Of a DNA stretch of 64,000 bases, positions 55,072-64,000 are shown in pieces. Under the pieces are notes generated by a model, which had not been told where the DNA came from, did no database searches, and saw only the letters and a list, made by a program, of their open reading frames with translations. Source of the stretch: Marivivens donghaensis (GTDB lineage Bacteria; Pseudomonadota; Alphaproteobacteria; Rhodobacterales; Rhodobacteraceae); assembly GCF_023541015.1 (NCBI RefSeq), contig NZ_JALNPR010000002.1:1-64000 (forward strand), written 5' to 3'. Both the position numbers and the translations under genes were made by a program. Position 1 is the stretch's first letter, and each line of letters begins with the position of its first letter.

Positions 55072-56139
55072 TCAGGCCTCGGGCCCGCTCTGTATCAGAG
55101 CGGGCTTTTTCGTGTCCAACCCACGGTCCGCGACGGTGTCATGCAACCGTTCGGACGGATCACGCCCAACCTTGCGGCGGTGACGCGACCAAAACAGTTT
55201 ACCCCATTGCGCCCATGTGCCGACCGATGGCGCGGTCACATCGCAGGGGAACCGATCCCGCCACCCGTCGGGCAAGGGCAGCCCCTGCCCTTCGAGCCGA
55301 TCCAGCAGCCAAACGAGCGGGATATTCGAAAGGGGCCGCACATCCATGCGCCCACCCAATTGTCCACCAACATCGCCATGGGTGCCCTTGAACCAAACCT
55401 GTTCAATCTGCCCGTTCCAACGGTTTTGCGGCGCCCATATCTCTGGCAAGAATGCATCGCGGGTTTCATCCAAGGCCAATGCATGAAACGCCGACCGAAC
55501 ACAGGGCTCCAACCCGTCCGAATGGAAACTGTGCCGCTTTTCCTCAAACTTCCACAGGATCGGCAGCCGAAGCCCCAGTGATTTCACCGTATCCCACACG
55601 CCGATCGCCGCCACATCGGCAGAGCGATCACAGTAGAGTTCCTTGAACCTGCGGGCAAAAGGGCTGCGTGCGCCGTGGGTGTAATAGCGGTAGGCCAGTT
55701 TGACATGCCGTTCGGTCGCGTCGTGGTGTTTGACGATCCCCACCCGCTGGATCACCCCCGCGAGCGACCGCACGGCGAAAGCCCCGCGTGAATAGCCGAT
55801 CAGGATAATCCGATCCCCAGGGTGCCAGCGCGAACATAAGACCCCGTAGGCCCGTTCGATCTGCCGATTGATCCCGCGCCCTGCGATGACACCAAAGGTT
55901 TCCGTCCAATCGCGCCACTGAATCCCCGCCTCGTAATAGACGGTCAAATTGGCCTTATGCCCCGCCTCGCGGAGCAGTTTGAACGTCAGACCCGCGTTGG
56001 TTTCAAAACCCTCGGCCAAGCTCGACATCGTCCCGTCGAGGATCACAACATGGGTCGCCTGTCCACGCTTGCGCCCACCGCCCTCTTCGCTGCGAGGACG
56101 ACGGTTAAGGAGACCTAAAACCCAATCACGAATGGCCAC
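55072..56139 (-). CDS. DUF2235-family alpha/beta hydrolase (Tle1-like fold)
   Basis: A 355-residue protein of the DUF2235 family, related to the catalytic domain of Tle1 phospholipase effectors. The nucleophile Ser is in GYSRGAFAVR, with VGVWDTVKSLG-like IGVWDTVKSLG as the acid region and FKGTHGDVGG holding the His, as in the family. It has no signal peptide or extra domains and no secretion or immunity genes nearby, so a type VI effector role is unlikely here. Substrate unknown. It converges on metF. Confidence 0.85.
   Translation of the reverse strand: MAIRDWVLGLLNRRPRSEEGGGRKRGQATHVVILDGTMSSLAEGFETNAGLTFKLLREAGHKANLTVYYEAGIQWRDWTETFGVIAGRGINRQIERAYGVLCSRWHPGDRIILIGYSRGAFAVRSLAGVIQRVGIVKHHDATERHVKLAYRYYTHGARSPFARRFKELYCDRSADVAAIGVWDTVKSLGLRLPILWKFEEKRHSFHSDGLEPCVRSAFHALALDETRDAFLPEIWAPQNRWNGQIEQVWFKGTHGDVGGQLGGRMDVRPLSNIPLVWLLDRLEGQGLPLPDGWRDRFPCDVTAPSVGTWAQWGKLFWSRHRRKVGRDPSERLHDTVADRGLDTKKPALIQSGPEA
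55083..55110 (+). terminator. metF terminator inside the convergent DUF2235 gene
   Basis: GCCCGCTCTG (55083-55092) and CAGAGCGGGC (55096-55105) form a perfect ten-base stem with a TAT loop, followed by TTTTT. It lies within the last codons of the opposite-strand DUF2235 gene (stop at 55072), so it is both terminator and coding sequence. Confidence 0.9.
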
Positions 56140-56208
56140 TTTGTTCCCTTTGGTGAACAGGTTATGCCGTTACGCCTCAGCCTAACGCACAACCCAACAG
56201 TGTCCAGC

Positions 56209-57348
56209 CTAGTGATAGGGCGCGCACAAATCCTTTACTGTAATGGGATCAGAAAGGCCGTAGCCGTTGAACCGCGTGGTGACGCCCGTGACATAGGCGC
56301 CCATCGACCAAAACACGATCCAATCGCCCTCAGTCAGTCCCTCGGGCAAAGCCAGAGGATCGCGTAATTGGTCAAGGCTATCGCAGGTCGGCCCAAAGGC
56401 CCGCAAGCCCTGCCGCGCAGTATCACGCCAATCACCCTCAGCGCGCATGACGGCCAAGGCAGGCGCGGGCATCGACACCATTTCGGACAGGCCGCCGTAA
56501 ATCCCATCGGTGAGGTAAACGCTCTGCCCACGAATGGATTTCACCTGAACGGCATAGGCGAAACTATCCGCCACGAGGCCCCGCCCCGGTTCGCAGATCA
56601 ACGTCGGACGCACAGCAAAAGCCGACATCGCTTCGCGGATCGCGGCAAAGAACGGCTCTAGCGGTTTCGGCGATCCATCGCGCGACGCAGGAAAACCGCC
56701 GCCGACGTTCAAACGGTCCAACGTCACGCCCGCCCGCTCTGCAATTTGTGCCGCCGCGTGGATGTAGGTCACATAGGCCGCTGGGTCCGTGCATTGCGTG
56801 CCGACGTGGAAGGTCAGTGCCAATGGCCGACCCGAGGTCGCGACATGGCGCAACAAATCGACCGCGTGATCGACCTCTGCGCCGAATTTCGCGCCGAAAT
56901 CATAGGCTGCGCCTGCGACAGGCAGTTTGAACCGCACAGCGACCTCTGCGGCGGGCGACACACCCGCAGCGACCAGCTTTTCATACTCTGACAGCGTATC
57001 GACCGACCACGACACAACGCCCGCCGCGATGCCTGCAGCAATTTCGGCCTTGCTCCGCACGGGGTTGTTGTAATGCATCGGCGCATCAGGGCAGATCCGA
57101 CGGATCAGCGCGATTTCATCAGGCGAGGCCACATCGAATCCGTCCAAGCCCCCAGCACACAGACGCCGCAGCACGTCTTCGGTAGGGTTCGCCTTAACCG
57201 CATAGGTCACAAGTCCCGGAAACCCGCGCCGAAATTCGGCCAGCCGAGCATCCAGACGGTCGGGCGCAAAGAAATGCACGGGCGTGGTGTCGGACCGTGT
57301 CTTAAGCACATCCGCAATGGTTTGGGCCTCTACGGGCTGTTGATACAT
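56209..57348 (-). CDS. Ornithine/lysine-type PLP decarboxylase (fold III)
   Basis: A 379-residue Orn/DAP/Arg decarboxylase group 2 protein. The start ATG 57348 follows AGGAGAGG; the longer frame from 57564 is rejected. PLP Lys is in YAVKANP, GGGFP and CEPGRG bind phosphate, and the active Cys is in GPTCDSLD. The pattern fits ornithine decarboxylase, giving putrescine, more than DapA-related DapDC. It is divergent from an Lrp regulator by 112 bp, implying amino-acid control. Substrate preference is inferred. Confidence 0.85.
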   Translation of the reverse strand: MYQQPVEAQTIADVLKTRSDTTPVHFFAPDRLDARLAEFRRGFPGLVTYAVKANPTEDVLRRLCAGGLDGFDVASPDEIALIRRICPDAPMHYNNPVRSKAEIAAGIAAGVVSWSVDTLSEYEKLVAAGVSPAAEVAVRFKLPVAGAAYDFGAKFGAEVDHAVDLLRHVATSGRPLALTFHVGTQCTDPAAYVTYIHAAAQIAERAGVTLDRLNVGGGFPASRDGSPKPLEPFFAAIREAMSAFAVRPTLICEPGRGLVADSFAYAVQVKSIRGQSVYLTDGIYGGLSEMVSMPAPALAVMRAEGDWRDTARQGLRAFGPTCDSLDQLRDPLALPEGLTEGDWIVFWSMGAYVTGVTTRFNGYGLSDPITVKDLCAPYH

Positions 57349-57460
57349 CTGCCTCTCCTGTTCGCTTTCCTCCAGTGTTCGCGAAAATTCAGACGATGTG
57401 TCGTGGCAGATTGAACAAAATGACTCTCCTTTTCGGCAAAATGACGGTATCATCGACGAT

Positions 57461-57901
57461 ATGACAGAACTGGACAGCACTGACCGCGCCGTGATCGCGG
57501 AACTCACCCGAAACGCCCGCCTGCCCGTCGCTAAGATCGCGCAGACGCTCGGACTGGCACGCACGACCGTTCAGGCCCGCATTGATCGGCTGGAACGGAC
57601 GGGCGTGATTGCGGGCTACAGCTTACGGCTCTCGGATCAGGTGCAACGCAGCACCATTCGGGCGACCGTACTGATCCATATCCGCCCTTCTGCACAGGCG
57701 GCGGTGTTGGTGCAGTTGAAACGGATGTCCTCGGTTGAGGTGGTGCATACGACCTCTGGTCGGTTCGACCTCTGCGCCCAATTGCGCACGGGATCGACGC
57801 TCGAACTAGATCAAACGCTCGACAAAATCGGAGAGATTGACGGCGTTCAGGCAATGGAGAGCCTTATCCACCTCTCAACCCGCATCAACCGCGCAGTTTA
57901 A
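57461..57901 (+). CDS. Lrp/AsnC-family regulator divergent from decarboxylase
   Basis: A 146-residue Lrp protein (start [11 protein letters not shown] at 57461). HTH is [45 protein letters not shown], followed by a RAM domain ([20 protein letters not shown]). The head-to-head position with the ornithine-type decarboxylase gene suggests it controls that gene in response to an amino acid. It is separated from valS by 70 bases. Confidence 0.85.
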   Translation: MTELDSTDRAVIAELTRNARLPVAKIAQTLGLARTTVQARIDRLERTGVIAGYSLRLSDQVQRSTIRATVLIHIRPSAQAAVLVQLKRMSSVEVVHTTSGRFDLCAQLRTGSTLELDQTLDKIGEIDGVQAMESLIHLSTRINRAV

Positions 57902-57971
57902 CGCCCTTCGCCCTTTCCCTTTCGGCCCCTTTTGGCTAATCCACAGGGCAAGACCAGAAGGGATCATAAAG

Positions 57972-60881
57972 ATGGCGATGGAAAAGACCTTTGACGCGGC
58001 CGAAGCCGAGGCCCGCATTTACAAAAAGTGGGAAGACGCAGGCGCATTTGCGGCTGGCGCGAACAAATCGCGCGACGAAACCTTTACCATCATGATCCCG
58101 CCGCCGAACGTGACGGGCGCACTGCACGTGGGCCACGCGTTCAACAACACGCTGCAGGATATTCTGATCCGTTGGCACCGTATGCGCGGCTTTGACACGC
58201 TCTGGCAGCCGGGGCAGGACCACGCAGGGATCGCGACCCAGCTTCAGGTCGAAAAGATGCTCGCCGCGACGGGCCAACCGGGTCGTCGTGATCTGGGCCG
58301 TGAGGCATTCCTCGACAAGGTTTGGGAATGGAAAGGCCAATACGGCAACACGATCATCAGCCAACTGAAACGTCTGGGTTCGTCCTGCGATTGGTCGCGC
58401 AACGCGTTCACCATGTCGGGTGCTCCGAACGCCCCTGCTGGCGAAGAAGGCAACTTCCACGACGCCGTGATCAAAGTCTTTGTCGAAATGTACAACAAGG
58501 GTTTCATCTACCGCGGCAAGCGTCTGGTGAACTGGGACCCGCATTTTGAAACTGCTATTTCCGACCTCGAAGTTGAGAACATCGAAACCGACGGCCATAT
58601 GTGGCACTTCAAATACCCGCTGGCGGGTGGCGAGACCTACACCTACGTCGAAAAAGACGAGGATGGGAATGTCACATTTAGCGAGGAGCGCGATTACATC
58701 TCTATCGCGACGACCCGCCCTGAAACCATGCTGGGCGATGGCGCGGTTGCGGTGCACCCTGATGACGAACGCTATGCGCCGATCGTCGGCAAGCTCTGCG
58801 AAATCCCTGTTGGTCCGAAAGAACAGCGCCGCCTGATCCCGATCATCACCGACGAATACCCCGATATGGCCTTTGGCTCGGGTGCGGTGAAAATCACGGG
58901 CGCACACGACTTTAACGACCACGAAGTCGCAAAGCGTGGCAACATCCCGCAATATCGTCTGATGGACACCCGTGGCGCGATGCGTGCCGATGGTGCGCCT
59001 TACGCCGAGGAAGCCGCGAAAGCCGCCGAATACGCAGCGGGCAAAGCATTCACCGTTCAGGAAATCGACGCGATCAACCTCGTGCCCGAAGAATACCGTG
59101 GCCTCGACCGTTTTGAGGCGCGTGAAAAGGTCGTTGCTGCGATCACTGCAGAGGGCCTCGCCGTGATGACCGTTGCGACGGACCCGCGTCTAGGCAAGGC
59201 CGCGCTGAAGGCAGATGCCGAGGGCGCAGATGCGCTGGTTCCACTGGTCGAAGCAAAGCCGATCATGCAGCCGTTCGGCGACCGTTCGAAAGTTGTCATC
59301 GAACCGATGCTGACCGACCAATGGTTCGTTGAAACCTCGAAAATCGTTGGCCCTGCGCTGGATGCCGTCCGCAATGGCGACATCAAGATCATGCCAGAGT
59401 CGGGTGAAAAGACCTATTACCACTGGCTCGAAAACATCGAACCGTGGTGTATCTCGCGCCAACTGTGGTGGGGTCACCAGATCCCTGTGTGGTATGACGC
59501 AGAAGGCAACGCCTATTGCGCCCCGACAGAAGCAGAGGCCGTTGCGCAATCGGGTGGCAAATCGCTCACCCGTGACCCCGACGTGCTCGACACGTGGTTC
59601 TCGTCGGGTCTGTGGCCGATCGGCACGCTGGGCTGGCCGAACTGGGACGAGAGCACCTCGAAATACTTCTCGACCGATGTGTTGGTGACGGGTCAGGACA
59701 TCCTGTTCTTCTGGGTTGCCCGCATGATCATGATGCAGCTCGCTGTTGTTGACGAAATCCCGTTCCACACCGTCTACCTGCACCAGCTCGTCCGCGACGA
59801 GAAGGGCAAGAAGATGTCGAAAACCACGGGCAACGTGATCGACCCGCTGGTGATCATTGATGAATACGGCGCAGACGCGCTGCGGTTCACCAATGCGTCG
59901 ATGGCAGCGATTGGCGGCGTTCTGAAACTGTCCGAGGACCGCATCAAAGGCTACCGCAACTTTGGCACCAAACTGTGGAACGCGTCGCGTTTCGCTGAGA
60001 TGAACGGTGCGGTGCATGGCGCGACTGAAATCCCGACCGCAACGGCGACCGTGAACAAGTGGATCATCGGTGAAACCGCTCGTGTCCGCGAAGAGGTCGA
60101 CGCCGCGATTGAGGCCTACCGCTTTAACGATGCAGCCAATGCGCTCTACGGCTTTGTCTGGGGCAAGGTCTGCGACTGGTATGTCGAATTCTCGAAGCCG
60201 CTGATCATGGACGGCGACGACGCAGTCAAAGCCGAAACGCAAAAGGTCATGGGCTGGGTCATCGACCAATGTCTGATCCTCCTGCACCCCTTCATGCCCT
60301 TCATCACCGAAGAGCTCTGGGGCACGCTGGCCGACAACCGTTCGAAAATGCTCGTCCACGCCGACTGGCCGACCTACACCGCCGCCGATCTGGTGGACGA
60401 TGCGGCAGACGCCGAACTGAACTGGGCAATCTCGTTGATCGAAGGCATCCGTTCGGCACGCGCACAGATGAACGTGCCTGTGGGTCTGTATGTCCCCGTG
60501 GTCATGCAAGAGGCCGACGCGGGCGCTAAGGCTGCTCTGGCGAACAACCAAACGCTCATCACCCGTCTGGCCCGCATCGGCGACATCACCGAATCCGCAG
60601 AAGCCCCCAAAGGGTCGATCACAATCACCACCAAGGGCGCGACCTTTGCGCTGCCACTGGCAGACATCATCGACGTGGCCGCTGAAAAAGCCCGCGTGGA
60701 AAAGGTCTTGGGCAAGCTGCAAAAGGAACTCGGGGGTCTACGTGGCCGCCTGAACAACCCGAAATTTGCAGAAAGCGCCCCAGAAGAAGTGATCGAAGAA
60801 ACCCGCACCAACCTCGCCCTGCGCGAAGAAGAAGAGGCCCAGTTGAAAGCCGCTCTGGCACGTTTGGCCGAAATCGGCTGA
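57972..60881 (+). CDS. valS: Valyl-tRNA synthetase
   Basis: A 969-residue class I synthetase charging tRNA-Val. Start [21 protein letters not shown] at 57972 (ATG 57978 also possible). The HIGH motif is in [18 protein letters not shown] is KKMSKTTGN, editing-domain motifs [19 protein letters not shown] are seen, and a C-terminal coiled coil ([20 protein letters not shown]) ends the protein as usual for ValRS. A terminator follows. Confidence 0.96.
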   Translation: MAMEKTFDAAEAEARIYKKWEDAGAFAAGANKSRDETFTIMIPPPNVTGALHVGHAFNNTLQDILIRWHRMRGFDTLWQPGQDHAGIATQLQVEKMLAATGQPGRRDLGREAFLDKVWEWKGQYGNTIISQLKRLGSSCDWSRNAFTMSGAPNAPAGEEGNFHDAVIKVFVEMYNKGFIYRGKRLVNWDPHFETAISDLEVENIETDGHMWHFKYPLAGGETYTYVEKDEDGNVTFSEERDYISIATTRPETMLGDGAVAVHPDDERYAPIVGKLCEIPVGPKEQRRLIPIITDEYPDMAFGSGAVKITGAHDFNDHEVAKRGNIPQYRLMDTRGAMRADGAPYAEEAAKAAEYAAGKAFTVQEIDAINLVPEEYRGLDRFEAREKVVAAITAEGLAVMTVATDPRLGKAALKADAEGADALVPLVEAKPIMQPFGDRSKVVIEPMLTDQWFVETSKIVGPALDAVRNGDIKIMPESGEKTYYHWLENIEPWCISRQLWWGHQIPVWYDAEGNAYCAPTEAEAVAQSGGKSLTRDPDVLDTWFSSGLWPIGTLGWPNWDESTSKYFSTDVLVTGQDILFFWVARMIMMQLAVVDEIPFHTVYLHQLVRDEKGKKMSKTTGNVIDPLVIIDEYGADALRFTNASMAAIGGVLKLSEDRIKGYRNFGTKLWNASRFAEMNGAVHGATEIPTATATVNKWIIGETARVREEVDAAIEAYRFNDAANALYGFVWGKVCDWYVEFSKPLIMDGDDAVKAETQKVMGWVIDQCLILLHPFMPFITEELWGTLADNRSKMLVHADWPTYTAADLVDDAADAELNWAISLIEGIRSARAQMNVPVGLYVPVVMQEADAGAKAALANNQTLITRLARIGDITESAEAPKGSITITTKGATFALPLADIIDVAAEKARVEKVLGKLQKELGGLRGRLNNPKFAESAPEEVIEETRTNLALREEEEAQLKAALARLAEIG

Positions 60882-60906
60882 TCGGGTTGATCAATGGTAA
60901 AGAAGG

Positions 60907-60932
60907 GGCGGTCCATCGGGCCGCCCTTTTTC
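60907..60932 (+). terminator. valS terminator
   Basis: GGGCGGTCC and GGGCCGCCC pair around ATC (one G-T), followed by TTTTT. It lies 25 bases after the valS stop. The rest of the 199-bp gap to the ligase gene shows only AGGAGAGG near its end, possibly the ligase leader. Confidence 0.85.
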
Positions 60933-61080
60933 TATGCGGTTCTCGTTTTGACACCGCGACAAACAGTCTGCCCGCGCATAACCCCGTGGACGCGGTGCGA
61001 AAATTCACCCTAAACTCTGCCAAACGCCGCCAGTTCGCGGCCCCGATCAAGGAGAGGTCGGGCACGTAGGGGAGAGAGTT

Positions 61081-62715
61081 ATGACCGCCATTCCGTCCAT
61101 TTATGACGCGGGCCTAGACCGCAATGCCGCCAACCACGCAGCGCTGACCCCGCTGTCGTTCATTGCCCGCACCGTATCTGTGTATCCCGATTATCTGGCC
61201 GTAGTACACGGGGACCGTCGTCTGACATGGCGCGAAACCTATGCCCGCATGTGCCGCATCGGATCGGCATTGAACAAACGCGGCATTGGCAAGGGCGACA
61301 CCGTGTCGATCATCGCGGCCAACACCCCAGAGATGTTCGAATCCCACTTTGCCGTGCCAATGTCGGGCGCGGTTCTGAACACCATCAACACGCGGCTCGA
61401 GGCAGAGACCATCGGCTTTATCCTGTCGCACGCGGAATCCAAGGTCGTCATGGTCGACCCAGAGTTCGCCGAAGTCGTCGACCGCGCGATCAAGATCAGT
61501 GGCCGCGATATGCTGGTCATCGACCTTGAGGACGCGATGTATGACGGTCCCGTCCACAAGATCGGCAGCATGACCTACGACGACCTTCTGGCCGAAGGCG
61601 ACGAGGATTTTGACTGGCAGATGCCAGCCGACGAATGGGATGCGATTTCGCTGAACTACACTTCGGGCACAACGGGCAACCCCAAGGGCGTTGTCTATCA
61701 CCACCGTGGTGCCGCGCTGAACGCGATGGGCAATATCCTGACATGGGGGATGCCGAACCATTCACGCTACCTCTGGACGCTGCCGATGTTCCACTGCAAC
61801 GGCTGGTGTTTCCCGTGGACCATCGCCGCGATGGCGGGCGTCTGCGTCTGTCTGCGGGCTGTGCGTGTCGAACCGATCTTCCAATTGATCCGCGACGAAA
61901 AGGTCACCCACTTCTGCGGCGCACCTATCGTTCTGAATATGTTGGCGAGCGCACCGGACGAGCTGAAAGACTTTACCCACGAGGTCAAAGTCATGACCGC
62001 AGCCGCCCCGCCCCCCGCCTCTGTCATCGCCAAGATGGAAGCAATGGGCGTGCAGGTCACCCATGCCTACGGCCTGACCGAATGCTACGGCCCGTCTGTG
62101 TCTTGCGCATGGAAAGAGGAATGGAACGAGGAAACGCCGAACGATCAGGCAAAACTGAAATCGCGTCAGGGCGTGCGGTATCACGTGCTCGACGGTTTGA
62201 TGGTGGCCGATGCCGAAACGATGGAGCCGACACCGAAAGACGGCAAAACCATCGGTGAGATCTTCATGCGCGGCAATATCGTGATGAAAGGCTACCTCAA
62301 GAACCCAACCGCGACCGCCGAGGCGTTTCGTGGTGGCTGGTTCGCGACGGGCGATTTGGCCGTGATGCACCCCGATGGGTATCTAGAGATCAAAGACCGC
62401 TCTAAGGACATCATCATTTCGGGTGGCGAGAATATCTCTTCGATCGAGATCGAGGATGTTCTCTACCGTCACCCCGCCGTGTCCGAGGCCGCAGTGGTTG
62501 CAAAACCTGACGAAAAATGGGGCGAAACGCCCTGTGCCTTTGTTGACCTGCGGGCCGGTGCGACGGTCACCGCCGAAGAGCTGATCGCCTTCTGCCGCGA
62601 AAACATGGCGCACTTTAAGGCGCCCAAAACGCTGATCTTTGGGCCGTTGCCAAAGACCTCAACAGGTAAGGTGCAGAAATACGTGCTACGTAACCGCGCC
62701 GCCCAAGAGGGTTAA
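61081..62715 (+). CDS. Acyl-CoA ligase (AMP-binding, DmdB/fatty-acid-type)
   Basis: A 544-residue adenylate-forming enzyme. Phosphate loop is LNYTSGTTGNPKG, the adenine site YGLTECYGP, the signature GWFATGDLAV, ISGGENISS, and the catalytic Lys in KTSTGKVQK. Size and the GENISSIEIEDVLYRHP pattern fit medium-chain or methylmercaptopropionate (DmdB) ligases of roseobacters. Substrate cannot be fixed without closest-relative comparison. Its stop overlaps the convergent YgfZ gene by three bases. Confidence 0.88.
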   Translation: MTAIPSIYDAGLDRNAANHAALTPLSFIARTVSVYPDYLAVVHGDRRLTWRETYARMCRIGSALNKRGIGKGDTVSIIAANTPEMFESHFAVPMSGAVLNTINTRLEAETIGFILSHAESKVVMVDPEFAEVVDRAIKISGRDMLVIDLEDAMYDGPVHKIGSMTYDDLLAEGDEDFDWQMPADEWDAISLNYTSGTTGNPKGVVYHHRGAALNAMGNILTWGMPNHSRYLWTLPMFHCNGWCFPWTIAAMAGVCVCLRAVRVEPIFQLIRDEKVTHFCGAPIVLNMLASAPDELKDFTHEVKVMTAAAPPPASVIAKMEAMGVQVTHAYGLTECYGPSVSCAWKEEWNEETPNDQAKLKSRQGVRYHVLDGLMVADAETMEPTPKDGKTIGEIFMRGNIVMKGYLKNPTATAEAFRGGWFATGDLAVMHPDGYLEIKDRSKDIIISGGENISSIEIEDVLYRHPAVSEAAVVAKPDEKWGETPCAFVDLRAGATVTAEELIAFCRENMAHFKAPKTLIFGPLPKTSTGKVQKYVLRNRAAQEG

Positions 62716-63443
62716 GCGCGCGTAACCTTGGCCTCGCCGGCGGTCATTTCGCCGTCGGCGCGGTCGAACCGAAGGTAGGCGATGCCTTTGCCGCCCGACA
62801 CGGTGTGCAACACGCCCGCCTCTTTGTCGCCCGCCATGATCGGCGTGCCCGCCTCTGCCGCACCATCGACCAGCACTCGGACAAGACCCTTTTTCAACTC
62901 GGTCTTGTGCTTCATCCGTGCGGTGACCTCTTGGCCGACATAGCAGCCTTTCTTGAAATCGACGCCGTTCAGCCGATCAAAGCCCTGCTCGAGGATGTAG
63001 CTATCGGGGCCAAGCTCCACACCTGTTTCAGGGATCAGATGTTCAATCCGCAGCGCGGCCCAATCGGTGCCATCATCGCCCCCCTCAGCCCCATAGAGCC
63101 GCCAGCCCAGTGCCGCGTCTCGCGGGTCGGTCAGGGCACCCTCTGGCGCATCGCCCGTGCCGCGTTTGACTTGCAGGTCGGTCGCTGCAATCTGCACATC
63201 GGCCCGCAGACGATACATCGTCAGGCGTTGCATCAGCCCCGCCGCGAGAGGCGTCGCCACGTCGATCAGGATGCGATCCGCCTGCCCGACCATAAAGAAA
63301 TCCGCCAGATATTTACCCTGCGGCGTCAACAACGCCGCATAGGCGATCCCCTCGGTCGGGGTGCGGAGGTCATTTGTCGTCAGCCCATGCAGGAATTTAA
63401 CACGGTCGCTGCCAGTCACGGCCAGAATGGTTCTGTCGGTCAT
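62712..63443 (-). CDS. YgfZ/GcvT-family folate-binding protein
   Basis: A 243-residue protein with the YgfZ signature KGCYVGQEVTARMKH, of which the Cys and the following residues define the group that helps Fe-S enzymes (MiaB, for example) via tetrahydrofolate. N terminus FLHGLTTNDLRTPTEG is GcvT-like. Convergent with the acyl-CoA ligase, and 36 bp from the ABC exporter gene. The gene is probably shared with the Fe-S repair pathway; family evidence only. Confidence 0.88.
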   Translation of the reverse strand: MTDRTILAVTGSDRVKFLHGLTTNDLRTPTEGIAYAALLTPQGKYLADFFMVGQADRILIDVATPLAAGLMQRLTMYRLRADVQIAATDLQVKRGTGDAPEGALTDPRDAALGWRLYGAEGGDDGTDWAALRIEHLIPETGVELGPDSYILEQGFDRLNGVDFKKGCYVGQEVTARMKHKTELKKGLVRVLVDGAAEAGTPIMAGDKEAGVLHTVSGGKGIAYLRFDRADGEMTAGEAKVTRA

Positions 63444-63479
63444 CGGTTTTCCCTAAGTCGTTAGGGGTGGATATAGGGC

Positions 63480-64000
63480 TCAGTCTTCGGTTTTGAACTG
63501 CAGACGATAGAGATCGGCGTAAATTCCGCCACGCGCCAACAATTCGTCATGCGTGCCTTGGTCCATCACGCGGCCACGGTCCATCACGACGATGCTGTCA
63601 GCATTGCGGACGGTAGACAGACGGTGCGCGATGACCAGCGTGGTGCGGCCTTCGGACAGGGTCTCTAGTGCGCTTTGAACGATCTGTTCGCTCTTGGTAT
63701 CGAGCGCCGAGGTCGCCTCGTCCAACAAAAGGATCGGCGTGTTGCGGACAAGCGCCCGCGCAATCGCGACCCGTTGACGTTGGCCGCCTGACAGGTTCGA
63801 CCCACGCGGCCCCGCAGGGCTGTTTAGACCGTCCGACAAACGCGGCAAGAAGTCCGACACATGGGCGGCGGTCAGCGCGCGCTCAATGCTCGCCTCGTCC
63901 AGATCACGACCCAAAAGGATGTTGTCCCGCAGGGTTTCATCAAACAGCGCAGCGTCCTGACTGACGACAGAGAAGAGCCCCCGCAGATCAGCTAACCCCA
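63480..64000 (-). CDS. ABC exporter ATP-binding domain, partial (MsbA/lipid-type)
   Basis: The 3' part of a gene running off the window at 64000; the frame is open to the edge (starts at 63914 in the track are internal). Seen are the Q-loop VVSQD, signature LSGGQRQRVAIARAL, Walker B ILLLDEATSALD, and the switch VIAHRLST. It is a fused exporter-type ABC protein (transmembrane domain lies outside). Substrate unknown. Confidence 0.85.
   Translation of the reverse strand, partial: GLADLRGLFSVVSQDAALFDETLRDNILLGRDLDEASIERALTAAHVSDFLPRLSDGLNSPAGPRGSNLSGGQRQRVAIARALVRNTPILLLDEATSALDTKSEQIVQSALETLSEGRTTLVIAHRLSTVRNADSIVVMDRGRVMDQGTHDELLARGGIYADLYRLQFKTED

Noticed and set aside
55072-56139. DUF2235 gene as a type VI secretion effector
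   Set aside because: No VgrG, PAAR, Hcp or immunity gene nearby, and the protein lacks extra domains.
59190-60722. 510-codon open frame opposite valS
   Set aside because: A shadow of the synthetase codons; no domain, ribosome site or hydrophobic pattern.

Overview
The window looks like chromosome from a marine alphaproteobacterium of the Rhodobacterales (Roseobacter-type). This rests on gene content and order, not on a database search: NDUFA12 + MlaD + DUF2155, a DUF2312/GapR protein, an FrcBCAK-type sugar locus, an ScfR-type XRE regulator, and a two-locus sulfide/persulfide response with an SqrR-like repressor. Nearly all of it is ordinary housekeeping and transport DNA with uniform composition. 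The visible exception is the first 1.5 kb, an AT-richer integrase module at a tRNA-Thr gene.

Layout. 1-1593: a tyrosine recombinase between two perfect 116-bp inverted repeats, whose outer ends are the last 16 bases of tRNA-Thr(UGU). 1635-6576: Fe3+-type ABC permease, a degenerate sulfotransferase-like protein, GapR-like protein, a small membrane protein, and an enoyl-CoA hydratase fused to a 3HCDH C-terminal domain without the NAD domain. 6663-8571: SqrR/BigR-like repressor divergent from two YeeE/YedE half-transporters and a DUF442 protein. 8530-14144: XRE/ScfR regulator, receiver protein, small membrane protein, SLC5-type sensor histidine kinase, FliM/FliN-like protein. 14367-19554: five-gene branched-chain-amino-acid-type ABC transporter. 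19748-23930: accB-accC, aat, DUF2155-MlaD-NDUFA12, RidA. 24054-26059: clpP-clpX. 26267-34529: type I secretion system (TolC, ABC, HlyD) with a 1154-residue Ig-repeat adhesin. 34671-42784: BrkB-like protein, ROK regulator, FucU/RbsD protein, divergent frcBCAK, phosphoglucomutase. 42777-44459: small unknown protein and a GH63-like glycosidase. 44872-49305: persulfide dioxygenase-type MBL protein, a DUF442-sulfide:quinone oxidoreductase fusion, and a SulP transporter. 49415-64000: tRNA-Leu(UAA), Lrp, inositol monophosphatase, GGDEF-EAL protein, MetR/MetF pair, DUF2235 protein, ornithine-type decarboxylase with a divergent Lrp, valS, acyl-CoA ligase, YgfZ, and the 3' end of an ABC exporter.

How parts fit together. 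The SqrR-like protein probably senses persulfide. The two sulfur loci, about 36 kb apart, each carry AT-rich palindromes at promoters and a DUF442 protein with the same C-x2-G-x-R loop. The acetate-switch-like kinase, receiver and ScfR regulator form one minus-strand group that suggests short-chain acyl/acetate sensing. The frc locus and phosphoglucomutase feed sugar phosphate metabolism. The type I secretion locus supplies a surface adhesin, and the GGDEF-EAL protein elsewhere in the window could influence biofilm behaviour.

The most unusual structure is the integrase bounded by inverted att-like repeats. The DUF442-SQR fusion with its candidate operators and the NAD-domain-less ECH/3HCDH protein come next.
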